Below, piece after piece: positions 32,538 to 39,999 of a DNA stretch of 39,999 nucleotides. The stretch is from contig NAVB01000405.1 in NCBI GenBank assembly GCA_002179805.1, forward strand, positions 1 through 39,999, in the 5' to 3' direction. How positions within the stretch are numbered: the stretch's first letter is position 1; each line of letters opens with the position of its first letter. Under the pieces are notes generated by a model. That model had not been told where the DNA came from. It was given only the letters and a program-made list of their open reading frames with translations, and made no database searches. Source of the DNA: Acanthamoeba lenticulata. Lineage: Eukaryota > Discosea > Longamoebia > Acanthamoebidae. A program made the translations under genes and the position numbers.

Positions 32538-32804
32538 ATCATCATCACAACAAAAACAAAAATGGAGATGACATAAAGGCCAATCGTTCATCTCTGGTGC
32601 CTGTTGAAGGGCTTGGCATTGGTCCGCACTTGTCCAGCGCCAGCTAGCTGGTGAAGACAGGAAATGAAAAGAAAAAAGTTGGTTTGGCTTTTGGTCGACC
32701 AAAAACAAGACGCAAGTGGCCTCTTGGATGGTTGGGGGGTTGATTGACTGACTGGCACCGCACGACCTCACTTTACGGCACCACCAAAGGCACCACAAAG
32801 CTAG

Positions 32805-33264
32805 ATGGCAGGCAAGGCCGGCTCGGCCGCACTCAATTTCGATGTCTACATCGACCAATTGAAGCGGTGCCGCCCCCTCTTGTTCTTGCATGACGGTCCC
32901 TTATGGCTTCACTCAACAGTGCCTAATCTGTGCACAGGGGCGAGATTTTGCCAGAGCGAACAGTGAAACAGCTGTGCGACAAGCTCAAAGAGCTTCTCAT
33001 TTCTGAATCTAACGTAATTAGTCTTTCATCTCCTCTCACCATAGTTGGCGACATCCATGGGTACGATTGTCTTATATTGTTACCCATTTAAGATCACTTT
33101 TTTCATTCATTTATTTAGCACAAATCATGACAATAATAATGAAATATTATTCTTATTTGACTACACAGACAATTCTACGACCTTCTGGAGCTCTTTCGGA
33201 TCGGTGGACACCCACCAGACACCAACTACCTCTTCCTGGGCGACTTTGTCGACCGAGGGTACGA

Positions 33265-33297
<33 letters not shown>

Positions 33298-34236
33298 GAT
33301 TGTCACGTCTGCTTCATTCACCACGTCGTCGACAGATACTACAGCGTGGAGACGATCTCGCTGCTGGTGTGCCTCAAGCTGCGGTACCCGAAGCGGATCA
33401 ACCTGCTGCGGGGCAACCACGAGTCGCGGCAGGTGACGCAGGTCTACGGCTTCTACGGCGAGTGCATGCGCAAGTACGGGACGGCCAACGTGTGGCGCCA
33501 CTTCACGGACCTCTTCGACTACCTGCCCATCGCCGCCCTCGTCGACAACCGCCTCTTTTGCGTCCACGCCGGCCTCTCGCCGTCGGTCACCTCGCTCGAC
33601 CAGATCCGCGTGCTCGACCGCTTCCGCGAGATCCCGCCCGACGGCCCGCTGGCCGACCTCCTCTGGTCGGACCCCGACCCGGACCGACCGGACTGGAACC
33701 CCTCCCAGCGGTTCGTCCATCGTCTTCTTCTTCTTCATCATGATGACAATGATGATGGTCATGAAGACGACGATGATGATGACGATGATGGTGATATGAT
33801 GATGGGGCTGCAGGGGCGCGGGGTGCACGTTTGGCGAAAACGCGGTGCGGCGGTTTGTGGACGCCAACGGGCTGGGCCACATCGTGCGGTCGCACCAGCT
33901 GTGCATGGACGGCTACCAGGTGCTGTTCAACGACCTCCTCTCGACCGTGTGGTCGGCGCCCAACTACTGCTACCGCTGCGGCAACGTGGCCTCGGTCATC
34001 GAGGTCAACGAGAAGCTCGAGAGAGTACGCCCCAGCCCAGCCCAAGCCAGTTGTGTGGACAACAAACAACAACTCGAGTTGCTCACCGTTGCCGCGTGTG
34101 TGTGTGCGTGTGTGCGCGTGTCTATGCTGTGTGCGATGACCACCAGTATTTCAACACGTTTTGCGCGGCGCCAGAGAGCGAGAGGAAGACGCCAGATTAC
34201 GACACCTCCAAGGAGGTGCCCGACTACTTTCTCTGA
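32805..34236 (+). CDS. PP2A-like Ser/Thr phosphatase catalytic subunit
   Basis: Exons 32805-32866, 32938-33060, 33169-33258, 33336-33710, 33814-34024 and 34147-34236 give 951 nt, or 316 aa. PPP-family metal-dependent phosphatase. Metal and catalytic motifs are GDIHGQ, GDFVDRG, RGNHESR, the His in RSHQL, and [11 protein letters not shown]. The C-terminal DYFL is the PP2A/PP4/PP6 signature whose Leu is carboxymethylated in the family. The core ([24 protein letters not shown]) is nearest PP2A, but the tail ([15 protein letters not shown]) and divergent segments argue for a lineage-specific relative. The GTAATT at 33014 looks like a donor but reading through gives [19 protein letters not shown], which matches the family, so it is not spliced. 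Introns 3-5 contain T/C-rich, GAT and GT simple repeats. Confidence 0.93.
33731..33807. repeat. GAT-rich simple repeat in phosphatase intron
   Basis: Degenerate GAT/GAC triplet tract filling most of intron 33711-33813. Confidence 0.7.
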
Positions 34237-34419
34237 GTTCCACTCTGTCTCTCTCAGAGCTCAGAGGCAACTATGTTTATGTAAATGTTAAAACAAATAA
34301 AATCTGCAGGAATGCAAATGTTAATTCCTCAATTCTTGGGAGAGCTTGAAGAAGAGCTGTGTGCCGTCCTTCCTGTTCTTTCAGTATTCTCTTCCCGAAG
34401 CAAGCCAACAAGGCCGAAC

Positions 34420-34468
34420 CTTGCGCGTTCTCCTCGCCACACGGACTTCCTTCTGGCATACTGACCAT
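34420..34468 (-). pseudogene. Orphan first exon of the membrane protein gene
   Basis: Encodes the same MVSMPEGSPCGEENAQ start and the GTTCGG donor as 17303-17351. The following intron sequence diverges within about 20-40 bp, and no further exons follow (the phosphatase gene lies there instead). It is a leftover of the duplication. Confidence 0.75.
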
Positions 34469-34679
34469 CCAGCCCTACCACATTGGGTTGGGGCGGGGAG
34501 GGGCACTAAGAATAAGACGTAAATACGTCTTGGGCGTCGAGTCTTCGGAAGAGCTGGGGCATGTGGGCGCGGGTGGCATGATGGACTGGCTCTAGGCTCT
34601 TTCTTGCCGCCTCGGGGCAGACGGCACAGCAGCACCCTAAGGACCTCTTCTTCTTCGTTCGTGCCTCCCTCCCCTCCAG

Positions 34680-34907
34680 CGGCCAGAAGCGGCCACCTGG
34701 CAGTGCTCCAGGGCGGGCACCAACGGCTGCCCGTGGGATTAGTGGACTTGCGCCGAGGCGGCCAAGAGTGGTCATCTGGCCATTCTCCAGTGGGCGCGAG
34801 CCAACGGCTGCCCGTGGGGTAATGGAATCTGTTTCGCTGCGAGTGACCAGCCACACATCCGAGAATGGGCGCACGCCAACGGCTGCCGATGCACGTATGA
34901 GGCCTGA
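34680..34907 (+). pseudogene. Collapsed NGCPW ankyrin-like pseudogene
   Basis: Remnant of the gene at 15275-16957. Only about three terminal units remain (GHLAVLQ.., GHLAILQWARANGCPWG, HIREWAHANGCRC with stop at 34905). The F-box-like start and about 14 units are deleted, fusing the old 5' region (to about 34675) straight to a late unit. The first remaining unit has lost 2 nt (CTCCAGGGCGGGCACC against the normal CAGTGGGCGC..), and GAG has become TAG at 34740-34742 (WD-stop-WTC). The upstream TATA box is altered. It is dead as a repeat protein gene. Confidence 0.85.
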
Positions 34908-35085
34908 GTGTGCGGCCACCAGACCTGTGCCTGGGCAGCTGAGGGAGGCCACTTGTGTAAATTTGGGCGCCAAAAAGAGTGTAATTATTATTTTTTGTTT
35001 CTGCTTTTACATCTGGCCTATGGCCACGTCCAGGTGGCCTTTCCTGACGACGCTCATGCACATGGCTCAACCGCGCGACGCCTGC

Positions 35086-36559
35086 TCATGGGGAATACAT
35101 GTGGTTGAGGGTGGCGTTAGGGGCTGGGCGTGGGTCCAACACGCCTGTTGGTGTGCTGCTAAAGCTGCTTGGATCCGTGGGGCTGAGAGCAGTCGTGGAG
35201 GACGAGAATGGTGGAAGTCCTTGTCGAAAGATCGACGGCATGCTCCAGGTCCAGCCCTTTGGCACCATCGAGGAGCTGGGCAGGGATGGCCACACCCCGT
35301 CCTTCCTCTTCTTCCACACCATGAACCCAACCACGGCGCATACAGCGGCCAGGCCAAGGACGAGCAATGGGACAAGGATGCCCGCCGCGATGGCTCCACC
35401 ATCGTCGCTGCCTCCTCCGCCGCTGCCGCTGCCCGAGCTGCTGTGCCCTGGACTCGTGTAGAACTCGGCGGCCGTGGCGTAGAGCTGAGCTGCGGCCAGC
35501 GCTGGCTCTTTGGCCGCCACCTTGGCAATGAGCGAGTTGGCGGCGTTTGACCCTGTGGAGCTGCCCACCGTGACGATGTAGATCGCCACCTTCCTTTGTC
35601 CTGTCAAGCATCATTGGTAAGGAAGAACTTCTGTGTTGGTTTGAAGCAGAGTTTAAAACTTGGTACCATGGCCGAGGTTCCAAGTGCTGTTGATGTAGAC
35701 TCGCTCAGTGTCACCCAAGCCGAGCACGTTGGACACAGCCAACTTGAAGTCGGCTGCGACGTAGGTCTTGCGCGTGGTGTTGATGGTGACGGCTAGACGG
35801 AACTGCGAGTCGTCAAAGTAGGGGTAGTTGGGACATCGAGACACTTGGAGGTACAAGTTACATCAGTCAGAGACAGCGTGCACATCATCCTTGTGCAGAG
35901 TCACGTACGCGGGAAGGGCCGATTGGTCCCGCCTGAACAGGACATGTCGCAGACCACGACCGTGGGATACCCGGGGCTCACGTTCGTTGGGCAATTGACT
36001 TTGTTTCCACAGCCCACTTTCGTGCAGGCTTGGTCCATGATGATGGTGTAGTGCCCGCAAACATGGCCTGCCATAAGACTTCTTCTCAGCATTTCTAATT
36101 CGTCATCATGCGCAGCACTCTCAATAAAACGGCCGTTCAGTACCAGCTTGGCATGTGGCGTGCTGGCAGTTCCAGTACTGGATCTCGCTGTACCACTGGT
36201 CGACCGCACCTGCGGCACTGGAAACAGGATCACTGTTCCAGTTCCATGCCATCACTTCCCAGTACGGCACGCTGTTGTGTCCCGACGGGCAGGTGTTTGC
36301 CCAGCCTGTTTCCGCAGCAAGCGGTCAGACCCTGGGGCAAAAGAGGAGCAAAACAGGTGGAGCAGCGGCACGCACTCTGGGCCACGCTCTCTGGAGTGGT
36401 GTCCCAGGTGTAGGGACTTACGCCGTAGGCCGCACGCAGTTCGTTGACACGGTTCAGCAAGGCGTCGCGACTGGCTGTTGAGATCATGGCATTCACGCCA
36501 CCACTTACGAGCGCAAGTGCCAGCAAGGTCAGGACGCGTTGACTTGCCAAGCTGGCCAT
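35086..36559 (-). CDS. Membrane-anchored CAP/SCP-domain protein, copy 2
   Basis: Paralogue of 13594-15068. Exons 36559-36355, 36305-36144, 36067-35909, 35843-35667 and 35600-35086 give 1218 nt, or 405 aa. All exon phases are conserved. Domain order is the same: signal peptide, CAP domain with GHYT/VGCG, second ectodomain, Gly/Ser linker (two residues longer, GSGSGGGGSDD), membrane helix, Ser/Pro tail. Changes from copy 1 include QRVLTL for QCVQTL, GVSPY for GVGPY, TWNLGH for TWDLGH, and several in the cytoplasmic tail (IFRQGLPPF for ISRRGPPPL). Unlike the UGPase exon 3, substitutions here do change amino acids, so the copies have begun to diverge. It is intact and probably expressed from the 240-bp gap before the UGPase stop. 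Confidence 0.82.
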
Positions 36560-36798
36560 CCTCAAAGGGCCGGGCGTGAGGCGAGCACACAACAGCTCTG
36601 CCGAATTCTTATGTCGACCGTTTTATCCTAGTACCCAAAAAGGTCTCTTGTTTTCCTTTTTTGTTCCAACCTGCAACTAGAAATTGAGGAAAAATGCGTT
36701 GATACTAGGTGGTGGACCAGAACGAAAATGCTGGAGAGCCATCGGCCCTTGCCGCGTTCTCGTCCGGGAGGCCTTGGTGGAAGGGCTCAAGCAATCCA

Positions 36799-38603
36799 TT
36801 AATGGTCGAGGATGCGGAGGTTGCCCGAGACGACCTTGTTCTCGAGGAGGGAGCCGTCGGGGATGTCGATGCGCTCGCCGTGGTTGGCGACGATGATGAC
36901 GGTGCCGGCGAGGGTCACGTTGGCGCCAAAGTGGACGTCGCCGCACACGGTGAGGTGGTCGAGCTCGAGCAGGTCGGGCATGCCCTTGAAGCGCCGCTGG
37001 TAGTCGGCCACCTTGTTGAACTGCTCGCCCAGCTTGATGACGGGCGTCGTGGCGAACTGGCGCGCCGGGTTGACCACCAGCGCGCCGTTGGCCAGCGCGT
37101 ACAGGTTGGACTGCACGAGGAACAGGTCCGAGCAGCTCTTGACCGGCAGGAAGCGCGAGCGCGGCACGTTGATGCCGTGGGCTCGGCCAAAGTACTCCAT
37201 CGCGGCGCCGGCGGCGCGCTCGAGCTGGAGCACGGGCACGCCGTTGACGGCCTTCTGGTTGGGGATGACGTCCATGGCGTCGAGCGCGCGGCTCTCGATC
37301 AGGCGCTTGATGGCGTCGAGCCGCACCCACAGGTTGTTGGTGTTGAAGATCTTGAACTTCTTGATCGACTTGAACTCGTCGACCTTGTCGGACGGCACCT
37401 GCGCGATCTCGAGCAGCTTGGGCCGGCCCTCGTACTCGATCAGCGTGCCGCCCTTGACGTCGGCGCGCGTCTTGTCGGTCAACTCCATCACGTATTCCGT
37501 GCCCGAGTCCACCATGTGCTTCAAAATTTCTGTTTTTTGTTTAGTTTTTTTTTTGTGAATTAGTGATGATAATATCAATTAAAATGTCAGCTTCATCATC
37601 TTCTTCATGTTCTTGTTGAGAGGACGTACGAAGGTCGACGGTGGCGCCAAGGTTGTCGGCGTTGGAGATGAAGATGTACTCCTTGCCCTCGGCCAGGAGC
37701 TTGTCGACGAGGCCCGAGTTGACGAGCGCCGGGAAGACGTCGCCGTGGCCCGGCGGGTACCACTGGTCGGCACGGCCGTTGGCGTCGGCCGGGAGCGGGA
37801 GGAGGCTGTCCTTGAAGATGCGCGGGTAGCGGCTCTGGTTGAAGCTCTCGATCTTCACGCCGGCGTTCTCGCCGTACTTGCGCAGGATCTCCTGCGTCAT
37901 CGTGTGCGTGTTGAACGAGTTCATGAGCACCAGCGGCACCTCGGTCTCGTACTCCTTGTTCAAGTGCTGCGTTTACATGTATGCGTGAGTTCAACTTGTC
38001 GAGTCGGTTGAAGTTGTAATGAGCATGCGGAAAGCGTACCGAGATCTGCTGGACGATGAGGTCGAGGAAGGTGTGCTCGGTGACGACCTCGATGGCCGAC
38101 TTGGGGCCCACGCAGCCCATGGTGGTGCCCAGGCCGCCGTTGAGCTTGAGCACGGCGAGCTTGGACAGGTAGGCGCCCTTGGCGGCCTCGGGCACGGCGG
38201 GCAGCTGGGCAAAGGGCACGATCATCTCCTTGGGCGGCGAGCGGATGCGGCTCCAGTCGATGACCTTGCCGCGCTGTTTGATGTAGCCCTCGAACACGCC
38301 CGTGAAGTCGGCCAGGTCCTTGGCCACGCCGAGGCGCTCCTGCTCGGTGAAGGGCTTGCCGGTGTCGCGGTTGATGAGCGAGGGCGACGCCTCGAGCGAG
38401 GCGACGATGTTCTGGACGGCCTGCGCAACGGCCTCGACGATGGGCTCCCTCACGACGACCTTCTCCTTGGCCGGCTCAGGCTCGGACTGGTCCTGGTCGT
38501 GCTGGACCGCGGCCATCGCCTTGGACAGGTCCTTCTGGGCCTGTTGCAGCATGCCGTCCACGACGAGCGACGAGGGCAGCACGGAAGCAGTCAAAGTGGC
38601 CAT
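36799..38603 (-). CDS. UTP-glucose-1-phosphate uridylyltransferase (UGPase), intact copy
   Basis: Exons 38603-38040, 37966-37630 and 37529-36799 give 1632 nt, or 543 aa. Cytosolic enzyme making UDP-glucose from UTP and glucose-1-phosphate. UDP-glucose feeds glycogen and, in encysting amoebae, cellulose of the cyst wall. Motifs: the nucleotide-binding loop [16 protein letters not shown] near residue 154, [36 protein letters not shown], and the C-terminal left-handed beta-helix region ([24 protein letters not shown]). The N-terminal extension of about 60 residues is Glu/Gln-rich. ATG 38603 is chosen because the upstream in-frame stretch contains only low-complexity sequence from a GT repeat. 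This is the full-length source of the truncated left-arm copy. Confidence 0.95.
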
Positions 38604-38605
38604 GG

Positions 38606-38625
38606 CTGTGTGTGTGTGTGTGTGT
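38606..38625. repeat. GT dinucleotide repeat in UGPase 5' leader
   Basis: About nine GT units (CA in the transcript) immediately upstream of the UGPase start codon. It is likely length-variable. Confidence 0.85.
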
Positions 38626-39325
38626 TGTGTGGGGCTGGGAGGAGGCTCGGGTGATTGTGCGAGTAGCGGAGAGAGTGAGGATGAACGTTGGGGCTGAGTA
38701 GTGGCTGAGTAGTGCAAAAGGGAGAACGGGTTTTCTTGTCCCGTTGGGTGAGTTGGTAGTAGTGGTAGCTCTTGCTTGTCCTGTTGAGGAGTCTGATGTG
38801 GAATACTGAGAGCACTGAGGTGGCCCCCGAGTTTAAAGCTGCCCCATGGGACGCCCGTGACGTGCGCCCTTAACGCGGAATTTCCGCGCTTTTGCAGTTG
38901 AAATTGCTCCCTTGGCTGGTGCTTGAGCGGGCGAGAACGCGGCAGGACAAGCGCGACCTGCTCCCTTGGCCCATCACACCGATTCCCTCCACCAGCGCAG
39001 CGGTGCGGTCAGTGGAATTGCTTGGCTCGCAGCTCCTTGCGACTTGGAGCCAAGGAGGGAAGAAGGAAACATAGAGAAAGGAGGGCAGTATGCACCTTGC
39101 TCTTTAGATTCACGCGGGTTCGTTTGAGAAGAGCTTTGATTCGAGGTGGTAACTCACACACCACGCACACCGCTGGCCCTCCGGGCCAACTACCCAAATG
39201 GGGTAGAGATACCCTCCGGGGATGGTGGTGTGGTGGTGGAGTAGGGTGTGTAGGGCTGCCGGTCGATATTTATTTATTTTGCAGTTCCATTTTCTCTTGT
39301 TGCAGAAAGCACAACCCACGCCCGC
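38626..39325. promoter_or_regulatory. UGPase upstream region
   Basis: About 700 bp between the UGPase start and the 3' end of the next minus-strand gene. On the minus strand a CTTTAAAC element at about 38830-38837 is a possible TATA-like site. No RNA gene or coding exon is recognised in the remainder. Confidence 0.4.
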
Positions 39326-39967
39326 TCACCCGCGCTTGGTGAAGAACTGGTCGAGGGTCTTAGTCTTGGTCTTGCCTGCTTTATGCACCAGAGATGTGTC
39401 GTGTCAGCCACGAAGGGGGATTGGACTGGTACAAAGAGGGGGGGGGGCAGAAAAGAGGGGTGAATCACAAACCCTTGCTCACTGGAGCCGCACCACTCTC
39501 CTCCTGTTTCGTGGCCGTTGCAGGCGTCGTGCGTGGCTTCCGTCCTCCTCCCCCTGATGTCTTCTCGGCGGGGGCTCCTGCGCACACACAAAGTGTCACT
39601 TCTTGCCTGCATGGACACAGACAAAGAGAAGAGAGAGAGAGAGAGGGGCGAAGGCTCTGGGGCAGCTTACCGGAGGCACCTCGTTGTCGCTTCTTTGGCG
39701 CCGGAGCGGAAGCCGATGGCTTGGCCTTGCGCTTCTGTTGTGGTGGTTTTTGTGGTTTTGGGGTTGGGTGGCAGCATATCAGATCAGATCAGCCCATCAT
39801 CAAGATCTTCAAAGACGAGGCGCGGGGACGGGAGAGATCACCATTTGGTCGACGAATCGCTTCTTGGTGGCTTCGGCCTCAGAGAACTGGAGGATCTGGC
39901 CCTGCACAAAGGCCGCCCTCTGCAGCACGTGCTCCTCGCCGTACTTGGCTCCGCTCTCCTCCCCCAG
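39326..39967 (-). CDS. Unidentified nuclear-type protein, C-terminal exons with PIP-box-like end
   Basis: Partial gene entering from the right edge. Four 3' exons join in phase: 39967-39842, 39734-39671, 39577-39473 and 39375-39326 (115 codons with stop); more lies upstream. The visible part is a charged helical segment (EEHVLQRAAFVQGQILQF, TKKRFVDQM), a Lys/Pro/Ala-rich basic tail (KAKPSASAPAPKKRQRG) and a C-terminal KTLDQFFTKRG. The QxxxxFF-like end (TLDQFF) resembles PCNA-interacting peptides found in replication and repair proteins. I do not recognise the family. A nuclear DNA replication/repair role is inference from the tail only. Confidence 0.6.
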
Positions 39968-39999
39968 CTGCAACAGATCACATTTATATTACATTGAAA

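Larger units (their letters stand above)
34386..37958. repeat. Right arm of large inverted duplication
   Basis: Inverted counterpart of 12203-17373, about 3.6 kb. Order on the plus strand: exon 1 remnant of the membrane gene (-), ankyrin pseudogene (+), CAP/SCP copy 2 (-), UGPase exons 3 and 2 (-). Most of the ankyrin gene (about 1.5 kb or more) is absent, which explains the shorter length. Beyond 37958 the UGPase gene continues with its own exon 1, whereas the left arm switches to lectin sequence. Confidence 0.88.

Noticed and set aside
33014..33050. GTAATT...ATAG intron in the phosphatase
   Set aside because: Reading through gives the conserved segment before GDIHG; splicing would remove it.
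38870..39200. Possible tRNA-like GGTTCG segment near 39117
   Set aside because: No acceptor or anticodon stem could be formed around it.

Overview
This looks like nuclear DNA of a free-living amoeba, most probably Acanthamoeba (castellanii-like). Coding regions are GC-rich. Almost every gene is split by short GT-AG introns (about 46-130 nt), and about 15 genes are packed into 40 kb. A 119-nt 5S rRNA gene reads as Acanthamoeba-type (recognised from memory, not searched). The protein set fits an encysting amoeba: a secreted CBM49-type cellulose-binding lectin, a subtilase, a hybrid histidine kinase and an NGCPW-type ankyrin-like protein. I built gene models by hand from splice signals, reading phase and family motifs. 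Exon sums divisible by three are stated where they were checked.

Layout, left to right: (1) 1-11 kb, housekeeping: DDX24/Mak5-type helicase (-, 3' end off the window) divergent from a SENP8/NEDP1-type deneddylase (+); a bacterial-type TrmN6/YfiC tRNA methyltransferase (-) divergent from a 5S rRNA gene (+); a SAM+PB1 protein (+); an AlkB-family dioxygenase (-); a twin CX9C protein (-); and the proteasome assembly factor PAAF1/Rpn14 (+). (2) 11.3-17.4 kb: a secreted lectin gene that runs directly into a 5'-truncated UDP-glucose pyrophosphorylase (UGPase), then a membrane-anchored CAP/SCP protein, then a 17-unit NGCPW repeat protein (-) divergent from a membrane protein. (3) 17.4-34.2 kb, all +: membrane protein, subtilisin-like protease, a 31-exon NUP188-like nucleoporin, hybrid histidine kinase, and a PP2A-like phosphatase. 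(4) 34.4-38.6 kb: a second, inverted copy of block 2, with an orphan first exon of the membrane protein, a collapsed ankyrin pseudogene, an intact CAP/SCP paralogue and the complete UGPase (all but the ankyrin remnant on -). (5) 39.3 kb to the end: 3' exons of an unidentified protein with a C-terminal PIP-box-like motif (-).

The most notable structure is a large inverted duplication. The left arm (about 12,203-17,373) and right arm (about 34,386-37,958) flank a 17-kb spacer. The right arm joins the full UGPase. In the left arm the UGPase lost its N-terminal 189 codons and was joined, at a 12-nt microhomology, into the second CBM49 domain of the lectin gene. The UGPase last exon is 99.3% identical between arms with only silent changes, while neighbouring stretches are clearly diverged, which suggests gene conversion between the arms. 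I found no transposon, CRISPR array or tRNA.
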